From NCBI GenBank assembly GCA_902363335.1, contig CABIZV010000011.1, forward strand, positions 25,074 to 89,073: DNA of 64,000 bases, read 5' to 3'. Made by a program: the position numbers and the translations under genes. This document shows positions 24,957-33,234 of the stretch, one piece after another; position 1 is the first letter of the stretch, and each line of letters starts with the position of its first letter. The DNA comes from Enterobacteriaceae bacterium (GTDB lineage: Bacteria > Pseudomonadota > Gammaproteobacteria > Enterobacterales > Enterobacteriaceae). The notes beneath the pieces were generated by a model. That model was not told where the DNA came from and made no database searches. It saw only the letters and a program-made list of their open reading frames with translations.

Positions 24957-26183
24957 CACCATGACCAGATTCGCCCGCATGATATCGCTGGCGGGGCGAC
25001 CGCTTGCCAGTAGGTCAGCCATTGCCTTCAGATACGGCGGCAGGTGGCTGAAATAATGCTGGAACCCGGCGCAAAGATAGTTCAGCCCCGGCTCACCAGA
25101 GGCGGTCAGCATAAAACGATGCTTCGGACAGCCGCCCCAGCAGGCTTTGAGCACTTTGCATTCGCGGCACTGCGCGGGCAACGTGCTGTACTTGTCCTTA
25201 CCAAACGCGACCTGTGATGGGGAATCGACCATGCTCGCAAAGGTGTCCTCATGCAAATTACCCAGCCGGTAATGGGGATAGACAAAGTGATCGCAAGCAT
25301 AGACGTCACCGTTATGCTCAACGACCAGCGAACGTCCGCAGGTAGGTTGATGATGACAAACCGCGCCCGGTGCGCCGACAAAACTGGCGAAGGCCCACTC
25401 GATATTCATCACGAACACCCGGCCCACATCGCGCGTAACCCAACGATTAAATACAGCAACCAAAAAATCACCGTACGCTTGCGGCTCCACCGACCATTCG
25501 GTCAATGAATCTTTCATCTCACCAGGCGCATGGAGCGTCAGCCCGGTCTGCGCAGCGCTCGCGTCGGCGAGACGTTCAACAACGGGGATAAACTGGATAA
25601 ACTCCACGCCCGCCTCACACAGAAAATCGTAAACGCGGAGAGGCTCGCTGGCGCTGGTATGGTTTACGCAGGCTAGCACGTTATAATTCACGCGATGCTT
25701 TTGCAGCAGCGATAGCGCACGTATCACCAGCTTATGCGTCGGGCGACCGCCTTTGGTCAGGCGATATTGATTATGGATCTCCGCGGGACCATCCAGCGAC
25801 AGCCCCACCAGGAACTGATTTTCCGCCAGAAAGGCGCACCACTCGTCATCCAGCAGCACGCCATTGGTCTGAAAGCTGTTACTTATTCTTCGGCCCGCGC
25901 CAAATTTCCGTTGCAGAGCCACCGCCCGACGATAGAAGTCGAGGCCCAGCAGCGTGGGTTCACCGCCCTGCCAGGTAAAGGCAATCTCGTTTTGGGATTC
26001 ATTGGCGGCAATATAGTGGCGTACGTAGGCTTCCAGCGTAGCGTCGTCCATACGTTGCGTCGGATGAGAAGAATACAGGGCGTGTTTTTCGAGGTAGAAA
26101 CAGTAGTCACAGTTCAGATTGCACTCTGAACCGCTTGGTTTGGCCATCGCGTGAAACGCGCGCGTCGGAACCTGTTGCAGCAT
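24948..26183 (-). CDS. aslB: anaerobic sulfatase-maturating radical-SAM enzyme AslB
   Basis: A 411-residue anSME that oxidises the active-site serine of a sulfatase to formylglycine. The ATG at 26183 is preceded by GGAAGGAG and gives the E. coli length; a GTG at 26189 lies on the ribosome site. The radical-SAM cluster is C21-x3-C25-x2-C28 (CNLNCDYC). The C-terminal SPASM region with extra Fe-S cysteines is present (CHHQPTCGRS, YACDHF, CRECKVLKACWGGCPKH). The convergent aslA encodes a serine-type target. Confidence 0.95.
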   Translation of the reverse strand: MLQQVPTRAFHAMAKPSGSECNLNCDYCFYLEKHALYSSHPTQRMDDATLEAYVRHYIAANESQNEIAFTWQGGEPTLLGLDFYRRAVALQRKFGAGRRISNSFQTNGVLLDDEWCAFLAENQFLVGLSLDGPAEIHNQYRLTKGGRPTHKLVIRALSLLQKHRVNYNVLACVNHTSASEPLRVYDFLCEAGVEFIQFIPVVERLADASAAQTGLTLHAPGEMKDSLTEWSVEPQAYGDFLVAVFNRWVTRDVGRVFVMNIEWAFASFVGAPGAVCHHQPTCGRSLVVEHNGDVYACDHFVYPHYRLGNLHEDTFASMVDSPSQVAFGKDKYSTLPAQCRECKVLKACWGGCPKHRFMLTASGEPGLNYLCAGFQHYFSHLPPYLKAMADLLASGRPASDIMRANLVMVKK

Positions 26184-26295
26184 GTTCACTCCTTCCTGAG
26201 CAAAATGGTGTCCATAAGGAAGAAGGGATAGTACTGCGACGACAAAAATGGAAAGGGGCGTTTATTGCGGCATGATGTGAGCAGGATTGCAGAAA

Positions 26296-26327
26296 ACAAA
26301 AAACCCCGCCGAAGCGGGGTTCAAAAT
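26296..26327 (-). terminator. terminator of the tRNA operon (after first-listed proM copy)
   Basis: Minus strand: AACCCCGC-TTCG-GCGGGGTT followed by TTTTTG, immediately after the 3' CCA of the last tRNA gene in the operon. Confidence 0.9.
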
Positions 26328-26404
26328 TGGTCGGCGAGAGAGGATTCGAACCTCCGACCCACTGGTCCCAAACCAGTTGCGCTACCAAGCTGCGCTACTC
26401 GCCG
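26328..26404 (-). tRNA. proM: tRNA-Pro(UGG), promoter-distal copy
   Basis: A 77-nt tRNA with encoded CCA on the minus strand. The cloverleaf begins CGGCGAGTAGCGCAGC, has anticodon TGG in the loop TTTGGGA, the T-loop GTTCGAATC and ends CTCGCCGACCA. It is base-for-base the same as the copy at 26504-26580. E. coli has one proM here. Confidence 0.97.
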
Positions 26405-26469
26405 AAATACTGCGGTACTGCTTTTTGAATTTTGAGTTCAATTCGTTGTTTTGTTAACGGAAAGTCCGT

Positions 26470-26503
26470 AAACAAAAAACCCTGCCTGAGCAGGATTCAA
26501 AAT
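26470..26503 (-). terminator. terminator-like hairpin between the two proM copies
   Basis: Minus strand: CCTGC-TCAG-GCAGG followed by GTTTTTTG, in the same position relative to the upstream proM copy as the stronger terminator behind the distal copy. The stem is only five pairs, so read-through into the distal copy is likely. Confidence 0.55.
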
Positions 26504-26580
26504 TGGTCGGCGAGAGAGGATTCGAACCTCCGACCCACTGGTCCCAAACCAGTTGCGCTACCAAGCTGCGCTACTCGCCG
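26504..26580 (-). tRNA. proM: tRNA-Pro(UGG), promoter-proximal copy
   Basis: A 77-nt tRNA identical to the gene at 26328-26404, anticodon TGG, CCA encoded. It is the fourth gene from the operon promoter, the position of proM in E. coli argX-hisR-leuT-proM. Confidence 0.97.
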
Positions 26581-26629
26581 AAATTTTGCTTACTGCTTTT
26601 TGAACGCTTCGTTCAATTCGTTAAAGTCG

Positions 26630-26716
26630 TGGTGCGAAGGGAGGGACTTGAACCCTCACGTCCGTAAGAACACTAACACCTGAAGCTAGCGCGTCTACCA
26701 ATTCCGCCACCATCGC
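26630..26716 (-). tRNA. leuT: tRNA-Leu(CAG)
   Basis: An 87-nt class II tRNA on the minus strand, beginning GCGATGGTGGCGGAATTGG, with anticodon CAG in the loop TTCAGGT, a long variable arm, and ending CCTTCGCACCA. Third gene of the operon. Confidence 0.97.
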
Positions 26717-26739
26717 ATGTTCACAACTTTATCAAATAA

Positions 26740-26816
26740 TGGGGTGGCTAATGGGATTCGAACCCACGACAACTGGAATCACAATCCAGGGCTCTACCAA
26801 CTGAGCTATAGCCACC
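26740..26816 (-). tRNA. hisR: tRNA-His(GUG)
   Basis: A 77-nt tRNA including the extra 5' G at position -1 (GGTGGCTATAGC), anticodon GTG in the loop TTGTGAT, ending TTAGCCACCCCA. Second gene of the operon. Confidence 0.97.
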
Positions 26817-26873
26817 ACTACTTATTCTTTCTACGCGGTCATTAAAACCACCGCAGCTCCAGCACCGGGTAAA

Positions 26874-26950
<77 letters not shown>

Positions 26951-26971
26951 TTAGCGCCGTTGCGGGGTCGG

Positions 26972-27000
26972 ATATTACGGACTTCCTACCCCGCTGTCTA
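26972..27000 (-). promoter_or_regulatory. promoter of the argX tRNA operon
   Basis: TAGACA (26995-27000) and TAATAT (26972-26977) are 17 bases apart, followed by the GC-rich discriminator CCGACCCCGC typical of stringently controlled stable RNA promoters. Transcription would start about 15 bases before the argX tRNA. Confidence 0.75.
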
Positions 27001-27052
27001 GTGCCTTTTTAAAGAAAATTATCGTTTGCTCATGCTTTGCGCATTTTGTCGC

Positions 27053-28438
27053 TTATTTCTGCAAATTTTGCACTTTTGCGCCCTGGCTCATGCCAAATAC
27101 CTTATAAACCAGCGTCACAATGGCTAAGAACAGCGCTCCGACAAACAACGACATACGGGTATCTTCATTCAGTCCCATCCCGATAAGGACACAAACCAGG
27201 AAGGCCATCGTCACGTAGTTGGCCCAGGGGAACAAAATAGAGCGGAACGGATGGTTGGCAATCGCTTCTTTATGGGCACGGCGGAAGCGCAGCTGGCTAA
27301 TCAGGATAACAAACCACGGCACCATGCCCGGTAACACGCTGGCGCTGTAGACATAAACAAACACGCGCTGCGGGTTAGGAATGATGTAGTTGAGGCACGA
27401 GCCAATCAGCAAGATCACAATCGACACGCTAACGCCTGCTGCCGGTACGCCGCTTTTAGTTACTTTCGCCATCGCTGCCGGAAGCTGACGGTTTTTAGCC
27501 AGTGCATAGAGCATGCGTCCGCAGCTATACATACCGCTGTTACAGCCGGACAGTGCCGCCGTCAGCACCACAAAGTTGATAATTCCTGCCGCCGCGGTAA
27601 TCCCGATTTTGGCAAAGGTGAGAACGAATGGGCTGCCGTTGGTGCCAATCTGGTTCCATGGGAAAATCGTAACGATGACGAAAATCGCCCCCACATAGAA
27701 AATCAGGATACGCCACAGCACTTTGCCTACCGCGCTGCGCAGCGTGGTCTGCGGGTTTTTCGCTTCACCGGCGGTCATACCGATAAGCTCAACGCCCTGA
27801 TAAGAGGCCACGACAATACACAGCGCCGTCAGGAAGCCTTTCCAGCCGCCCGCAAAGAAGCCGCCGTGTTCGGTCAGATTACTAAAGCCAATCGACGTGC
27901 CGCCGTTACCAAAGCCAAAGAAAATCACGCCGAGGCCAATCACGATCATCACGATAATGGTGGTGACCTTAATCATCGCAAACCAGAATTCGATTTCACC
28001 GTACAGACGTACCGCCGCCAGATTAGCAAGCGCCACAAGCCCGACGGCAATCAAGGCCGGAATCCACTGCGCCATTTCCGGGAACCAGAACTGGACGTAA
28101 ACCCCTATCGCGGTTATCTCCGAGATGCCCACCGCCATCCACATAAACCAGTAAGACCAGGCGGTGAGATAGCCGAAAAAGGGGCTCATGTATTTATGCG
28201 CGTAGACCGCGAACGAACCGGTTACCGGCTCGATAAACAGCATTTCCCCCATCGAACGCATGATGAAGAAAACAAAAATTCCCGCCAGAATATAGGCAAG
28301 TAATACCGACGGGCCAGCCCACTTCAGCGTGCTGGCGGAGCCCATAAACAGGCCTACACCAATGGTGCCCCCTAGGGCGATTAATTCAATATGACGGGCT
28401 TCCAGACCGCGCTGGAGCTCCGGTTTTTTCTCTGCCAT
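27053..28438 (-). CDS. yifK: amino acid permease YifK (threonine/proline permease ThrP)
   Basis: A 461-residue inner-membrane permease of the amino acid-polyamine-organocation family with 12 predicted helices. The family signature is clear at the N-terminus: ALGGTIGVGLFMGSASTLKWAGP. E. coli YifK has been shown to import threonine and proline with protons; the substrate here is inferred. Expression in E. coli is controlled by Lrp and the GcvB sRNA; I see a dyad and repeated GAAAGTATC words upstream but no proven operator. It lies just upstream of the tRNA operon on the same strand. Confidence 0.93.
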   Translation of the reverse strand: MAEKKPELQRGLEARHIELIALGGTIGVGLFMGSASTLKWAGPSVLLAYILAGIFVFFIMRSMGEMLFIEPVTGSFAVYAHKYMSPFFGYLTAWSYWFMWMAVGISEITAIGVYVQFWFPEMAQWIPALIAVGLVALANLAAVRLYGEIEFWFAMIKVTTIIVMIVIGLGVIFFGFGNGGTSIGFSNLTEHGGFFAGGWKGFLTALCIVVASYQGVELIGMTAGEAKNPQTTLRSAVGKVLWRILIFYVGAIFVIVTIFPWNQIGTNGSPFVLTFAKIGITAAAGIINFVVLTAALSGCNSGMYSCGRMLYALAKNRQLPAAMAKVTKSGVPAAGVSVSIVILLIGSCLNYIIPNPQRVFVYVYSASVLPGMVPWFVILISQLRFRRAHKEAIANHPFRSILFPWANYVTMAFLVCVLIGMGLNEDTRMSLFVGALFLAIVTLVYKVFGMSQGAKVQNLQK

Positions 28439-28598
28439 AAGTCCTCTTGTGTTTGCATATGGCCGGTCGATGCCGGTTTTATTTTTATAAAAAATGAGAT
28501 GTCTGTCGGATGCGGATGTCTGCGTAAAAATACGCAGATACCTTTAGGGCAGGCGAATGGTTTAACAATTTCGAATAAATGGCAAATATAAATGAGGA

Positions 28599-28651
28599 GG
28601 AAAGTATCGAAATTGTGAAAGTATCACGCGGAAAATGCGCGATACTTTCAC
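28599..28651. promoter_or_regulatory. dyad and repeated GAAAGTATC words upstream of yifK
   Basis: GTGAAAGTATC (28615-28625) pairs with GATACTTTCAC (28641-28651), and another GAAAGTATC occurs at about 28600. The hairpin has no T-run on either strand, so it looks more like an operator or processing signal than a terminator. It lies in the 217-bp gap between yifK and the MITE-like repeat. No protein can be assigned. Confidence 0.45.
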
Positions 28652-28655
28652 CTTA

Positions 28656-28799
28656 GAGCCTATCCCAGTAGGCGTAATTGTTGAAGCCAGTTTGGTGCCG
28701 GACAGCGCGCAGAAACCGGAGCGTACACGTAGTACGTGAGGATTTCGAGCACTGCCCGGTGCCAAAATGGCGAATAAAATAGCCTAATGGGATAGGCTC
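28656..28799. mobile_element. 144-bp palindromic MITE-like element with TTA target duplication
   Basis: The ends are inverted repeats: GAGCCTATCCCAGTAGGC at the left and, reading inward from the right, GAGCCTATCCCATTAGGC (one mismatch in 18). Both sides are flanked by TTA (28653-28655 and 28800-28802), which looks like a 3-bp target duplication. The whole unit is one long imperfect palindrome: GGTGCCGGACAGCGC faces GCACTGCCCGGTGCC, and the centre is CACGTAGTACGTG. No coding capacity. It resembles repeats dispersed in Enterobacteriaceae. The parent transposase is unknown; a TNA duplication with GAG ends would suit part of the IS5 superfamily (inference). Confidence 0.65.
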
Positions 28800-28815
28800 T
28801 TAAAGCGCAGGATAT

Positions 28816-29556
28816 TCAGAGATTATTGCTGTAATGCCAGCGTAAATAACGCAGCAGACGAAGCTGACGCTTAATGCGGCTAGGCTGAGAGAGCAAGCGA
28901 TACAGCCATTCCAGACCCAGATTCTGCCACACTTTGGGAGCACGCTTGACGTGGCCGGTAAAGACGTCGTAAGTGCCGCCAACGCCCATATACAACGCAT
29001 CGGGATAAACCTTGCGGCAATCGCACATCAGGATCTCCTGCTTTGGCGATCCCATCGCGACGGTGACTATCTTTGCGCCGCTGTCACGAATGCGCTCAAA
29101 CAGCGCCTGTCGCTCCTGCGCCGTGAAATAGCCGTCCTGCGTGCCCACCAGGTTGACGTTCCACTGCTTACGCAGCTTTTCCGTGGTTTCCGCCAGCACG
29201 TCAGGTTTACCCCCGATCAGAAATACCGGCGTACCTTCTGCGCCGGCACGCGCCATCAGCGCCTCCCACAGGTCGGCACCCGCCACCCGCGAGACATTAG
29301 CCTTAGGGTATTTCTTGTTGATAGAACGCACCACGCTAATCCCATCGGCATATTTAAATTCTGCCGCGTTAATCAGCGTTTTTACCTCTGCGTCATCTTC
29401 TCGCGTCAGCATCTTCTCGGCGTTAATCGCCACCAGCGTACCCTGCTTCAGGTTGCCGCCCGCATAGAGGAAGTCCAGCGCATGCTGCATATTGCGCCAG
29501 CCAATCAGCTCCAGCCCCCGCAATGTATAGGTTGGTGCGGTCAGTGAATCGTCCAT
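28816..29556 (-). CDS. wecG: UDP-ManNAcA transferase (ECA lipid II synthesis)
   Basis: A 246-residue GT26-family glycosyltransferase that adds N-acetylmannosaminuronic acid to lipid I (GlcNAc-PP-undecaprenol). Same length as E. coli WecG, with conserved VAINAEKML, ADGISVVRS, VGTQDGYF and VAMGSPKQE blocks. It lies on the cytoplasmic face of the inner membrane. Last gene of the ECA operon, one base after wzyE. A MITE-like repeat begins 17 bp past its stop. Confidence 0.95.
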   Translation of the reverse strand: MDDSLTAPTYTLRGLELIGWRNMQHALDFLYAGGNLKQGTLVAINAEKMLTREDDAEVKTLINAAEFKYADGISVVRSINKKYPKANVSRVAGADLWEALMARAGAEGTPVFLIGGKPDVLAETTEKLRKQWNVNLVGTQDGYFTAQERQALFERIRDSGAKIVTVAMGSPKQEILMCDCRKVYPDALYMGVGGTYDVFTGHVKRAPKVWQNLGLEWLYRLLSQPSRIKRQLRLLRYLRWHYSNNL

Positions 29557-29557
29557 T

Positions 29558-30910
29558 TTACCCTTCTCTAACGTGCAGGGGATGTTTTGACCGCTGATGA
29601 ATTAGCCCGGCACTTTCAAACAACCAGTACAACAGTTTCGCCACCAGCAAGCAGACCCCAAAGATAACCATAAAAAAGACCACGCGAGAGCCGAAAGAGT
29701 CCAGCCCCTCGCGGGCCAGCACGATCATATTAAAGATCGCGCCAAAACAAAAACTGTGCAAAATGGCCGCTTTATAGCGGTTCGGTTCCTCATTGCCCAG
29801 CATGTACAGCCAGTCAAACCACTTAATAATCAACCCGACCGCCACTGCGCCAATCGGTACAAACCACACGCCGCCCATCACGACCAGCGAGCCAATCAGC
29901 GTCGGCGAGATGGCGAGCCCGGAGTGGTTGTTAAGCACTTCCCAGGTAAAGTAGTTGGCGGTATTGAGTATCACGCCCGGCCGCGATGGCCACAGCCAGC
30001 TCGGAATAAAGACGTAGAAGTCGCGGGCAATCGGTGCCAGCCCCTGAAACTCTATCTTGTCGTAGTTTTGCAACAGTAGCGCCAGGTTCTCCCACGGAGA
30101 AAAGGTATCGCGCGTCAGGTAGAGGAAGGTATAAAACGCCTCATCACCGCTCACGTTCATGCCATAGCGCTTAAGCGCCAGCCAGAACATCCCCACAATG
30201 CCCATAACGCCCGCCGCCGCCAGCATCCACAACGAAATCCAGCCGCGAATAATACCGATAAACAGGAAGATGGCAAAAGCGATGATGATATTCGCTCGGG
30301 TTCCGCCCACAATCGCATAGGTCAGCAGCCCAAAAGCCACGGTGGCGAGCAGGAAACCTATCCAGGCTTTCCAGCCAGGCTTTAAGAAATAAATCACCAG
30401 CATCGCCGGAATAAAGAAGTAGAAGAAGCGTTTGAGCGCCACGCCTGAGACTTCACTGGAGAAAATCTGGCTATACGAGTGCAGCTTAAAGAGCAGAAAA
30501 CCGTTATGCAGGAAGAAGGTGCCGACCGTAAGCAGCGCAAGCCCCATCAATAAAATCCAGGTGATATGCGTCTCCACCCGGTTCATGGTAAATAATGGTC
30601 GACGCGGCGCGCTGCCTGCGGTGGCTCTGCGCAACCGGGTTTTGTAGGTGACGTAGTACACCGCGTAAAAGCAGACCGAAACCAACAGCGTTTGCAGCAG
30701 CACCTCCGGCGGCGCGACGCTCACGTCGAAGCGAAACACCAGCGTGCAGGTGAGCGGGAAGCCGAAGAAGAAGGTCAGTAAAAACAGCAACGAGAAAAAA
30801 ACGTTGAAGTTAAAGCGGACGCGGCGAAATTCGAACCATGTCAGGGTGCCGATAAACAGCGTCGATAACAGCCAGACGGCAAACAGCCCGGTAAACTGCA
30901 TTTCGCTCAT
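29558..30910 (-). CDS. wzyE: ECA polysaccharide polymerase
   Basis: A 450-residue inner-membrane protein with about 11 hydrophobic helices that polymerises the ECA trisaccharide repeat. The ATG at 30910 (MSEMQFTGLF) gives the E. coli length and overlaps the wecF stop by four bases. An upstream frame extension of 13 residues (alanine/glycine-rich) is only the wecF 3' end read in another frame. Conserved blocks include LTYAIVGGTRANI, LALKRYGMNVSGDEAFY and the long periplasmic segment FIPSWLWPSRPG. Confidence 0.95.
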   Translation of the reverse strand: MSEMQFTGLFAVWLLSTLFIGTLTWFEFRRVRFNFNVFFSLLFLLTFFFGFPLTCTLVFRFDVSVAPPEVLLQTLLVSVCFYAVYYVTYKTRLRRATAGSAPRRPLFTMNRVETHITWILLMGLALLTVGTFFLHNGFLLFKLHSYSQIFSSEVSGVALKRFFYFFIPAMLVIYFLKPGWKAWIGFLLATVAFGLLTYAIVGGTRANIIIAFAIFLFIGIIRGWISLWMLAAAGVMGIVGMFWLALKRYGMNVSGDEAFYTFLYLTRDTFSPWENLALLLQNYDKIEFQGLAPIARDFYVFIPSWLWPSRPGVILNTANYFTWEVLNNHSGLAISPTLIGSLVVMGGVWFVPIGAVAVGLIIKWFDWLYMLGNEEPNRYKAAILHSFCFGAIFNMIVLAREGLDSFGSRVVFFMVIFGVCLLVAKLLYWLFESAGLIHQRSKHPLHVREG

Positions 30911-31986
30911 ACCGCTTCCCCCGCCGCCAGCCGCAGCGCCCGATGCCACGGCGCCAGATAATTAGGTTTGAAAAAGGCGATATCGTTTTTATCCACCAGC
31001 GCCAGTTGACGCTGAGCTTCACGTACCACCGGCACGGTTAACGTATCGTCGGTAAACAGCACCGGAATATGCTGCTCCACCATATCCTGCCAGAATGGAT
31101 TCTGACGGTTCAGCACGCAGGGAATTCCCGCTTGTACCAGTAAGCAGAGCGTACCAATGCCCTGCTGGCGGGCAAAAATAAAGTAGCCGAGATCGCAACG
31201 GCGCAGCAAGGCGAGATACGCGTCAAATTCCAGTTTTTCACGCAGGATCTGCACATTTTCGCGACTGAAAAGCGCCTGCGCCGCGTGTTCTACCTCATCA
31301 ATATAGGCGTTGTTATTGGCCGGATATCCCATTGGCACCATCACATCGACCGTATCGCCAAACTGTTGATGAACCGCCTTAAGCGCAGCAACGTGTTCAT
31401 TACTGCGATCGCCGGAGTTCCCGACCAGAATCGTCAGCTTACCGTCGCGCGGGGCGCCGTCCGCCAAATCGTTCAGCGAGGGATCCATTCGCGTCGGGAA
31501 GTAGAGCAGCTCGCCCGACACCTGCGGGTGCCGCGCGCCAAAGTAGCTCAGGTCGCCACGGGTCGCGAAGACGTGCCCCACTCGCCCCTGTGCCATGCGG
31601 CGCAGTGGATAAAACAGGCGGAATTTGAGTCCGCGTGACACTTCATACAAATCGGCGCCCCAGATGTGCCAACTCACCTGCGATGGCTTCAAACCCCCGC
31701 TGAGTAAAGCCAGCCAGATGCCGGTATTAAATTGACCGTGGAAGAAGAAGCGCTGCTGGCGATTCGCTTTGGCTCTCGCCACCACCGCTTTCGCCAGCGT
31801 CGATTTATCCGTATAGCGCTCAATCGTCAGCTCAGGAAACGCCGTAGCCAGAGCGTCATCATGGCTCACCACCATAAAATGCCGGGCATGCGCGTGTTCT
31901 GTTGCCAGTTCGTCAGCAAAAAAACGTAGCACCGTCTGGTTATGGTGGGGAATATCCGATCCCAGGATATGTAAAAGTTGGGTCAT
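30907..31986 (-). CDS. wecF: TDP-Fuc4NAc:lipid II Fuc4NAc transferase
   Basis: A 359-residue GT56-family glycosyltransferase adding 4-acetamido-4,6-dideoxygalactose to complete lipid III of ECA. Same length as E. coli WecF, starting TQLLHILGSDIPHHN. Blocks such as HIWGADLYE and the donor-site segment LVGNSGDRSNEH are visible. It overlaps wzxE upstream and wzyE downstream by four bases each. No transmembrane helix is seen, in line with a peripheral membrane enzyme. Confidence 0.95.
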   Translation of the reverse strand: MTQLLHILGSDIPHHNQTVLRFFADELATEHAHARHFMVVSHDDALATAFPELTIERYTDKSTLAKAVVARAKANRQQRFFFHGQFNTGIWLALLSGGLKPSQVSWHIWGADLYEVSRGLKFRLFYPLRRMAQGRVGHVFATRGDLSYFGARHPQVSGELLYFPTRMDPSLNDLADGAPRDGKLTILVGNSGDRSNEHVAALKAVHQQFGDTVDVMVPMGYPANNNAYIDEVEHAAQALFSRENVQILREKLEFDAYLALLRRCDLGYFIFARQQGIGTLCLLVQAGIPCVLNRQNPFWQDMVEQHIPVLFTDDTLTVPVVREAQRQLALVDKNDIAFFKPNYLAPWHRALRLAAGEAV

Positions 31987-33233
31987 TGCCGTTTACGCCA
32001 AATTAAAAATACGCCGCTGCACAGCGTGAAATAGACAATATAGGTCGCCATGTAAGCCTGAGTCGCCCCCAGCGCGCCGTGCGTGGGGATAAGCCAGTGG
32101 GAGAAACCGGTTAACAAGGCAAACTGACTTAGCTCGGCCAGAATATACAAACGCAGCGAGGCTTTGGCGATAACTAAATAACCAAAAACGTAAGCGCCTA
32201 CTTTCAATACATCACCGACCAGCTGCCACGCGAACAGGTCGCGCATGGTGACAAATTTCGCCGAGAACAGTAACCAGATCGCAAAATCACGTAGTAGCCA
32301 GACGGTGAGGCTTGCTGCCGCGACCGCGGGCAGAACAAACTTCAACGAGCGGCCAATTTCCCGGGAGATATCCTGCTTAAGCGTCAGCCGGGAGAGCGTG
32401 GGCAGCAGGTAGACGCTAAACGAAGCGGTGATAAATTGCAGATAGGCATCGGAAATACTGCTGACGCCCTGCCAGATCCCCACTTCATCCCAGCTGTAAT
32501 GCGCCGCCATCAGGTTTCGCATCATCACGTAGGCCACCGGCATGGTGACCGAGGTCATCAGCGCCATCAGCGTGAATTTGCTAAGCTGGCCCGCCAGCGG
32601 GCGATCCCACTGCGGCTTCAGATAGCGCCACGGGATCGTGCCACGCACGGAAAGCATCACCGCCGCCGGAATAACAATCAGCGCCGGAACCAGCGCCAAA
32701 CCCAGCAATGCGCCTTCATATCCGCCGAAGCGGTAGCAGGCATAATAGGCAATGACGCCAATCACGCTGCCGGCAATCAGCGACAGCGCGTTACCCGCCG
32801 CATCGCGAAAACCCTTCATCAGCGCCAGCAGCAGGTTCGCCCAGGCGATGCCCATTTGCACCAGCGCGACCAGGCGTACCAGCCCCTGATAATTCGTGTG
32901 ACCAAACAGTCCCTGACTAATCGGGGCCGCCGCCAGCAGGAAAATCAGCGCCAGCAGCGTAGAAAACCCCAGCACCATCGCCGAGGATGTCCCGACCACC
33001 TGACGCAGACGCGCCGGATCATCATGATGCTGGGCGACAAATTTCGTCACCCCGTTGAATATCCCCGCACCGGCCAGCACGCCAAGCACGGTCACCAGTT
33101 GGCGAAAATTTCCCGCCTGACCAACGCCTGAAGGGCCAAACGACACCGCCAGCAGTTTTACCACCAACAGCCCAACGCCAATTTTTACCAGCGTGGACGC
33201 GGCGGTCCACACCGAAGCTTTAGCCAGCGACAT
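31983..33233 (-). CDS. wzxE: ECA lipid III flippase
   Basis: A 416-residue inner-membrane protein of the MOP flippase superfamily with about 12 helices, moving the trisaccharide-PP-undecaprenol to the periplasmic face. The start MSLAKASVWTAASTLVKIG and internal GPSGVGQAGNFRQLV match E. coli WzxE at equal length. It begins one base after the wecE stop and overlaps wecF by four bases. Confidence 0.95.
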   Translation of the reverse strand: MSLAKASVWTAASTLVKIGVGLLVVKLLAVSFGPSGVGQAGNFRQLVTVLGVLAGAGIFNGVTKFVAQHHDDPARLRQVVGTSSAMVLGFSTLLALIFLLAAAPISQGLFGHTNYQGLVRLVALVQMGIAWANLLLALMKGFRDAAGNALSLIAGSVIGVIAYYACYRFGGYEGALLGLALVPALIVIPAAVMLSVRGTIPWRYLKPQWDRPLAGQLSKFTLMALMTSVTMPVAYVMMRNLMAAHYSWDEVGIWQGVSSISDAYLQFITASFSVYLLPTLSRLTLKQDISREIGRSLKFVLPAVAAASLTVWLLRDFAIWLLFSAKFVTMRDLFAWQLVGDVLKVGAYVFGYLVIAKASLRLYILAELSQFALLTGFSHWLIPTHGALGATQAYMATYIVYFTLCSGVFLIWRKRQ

Positions 33234-33234
33234 A

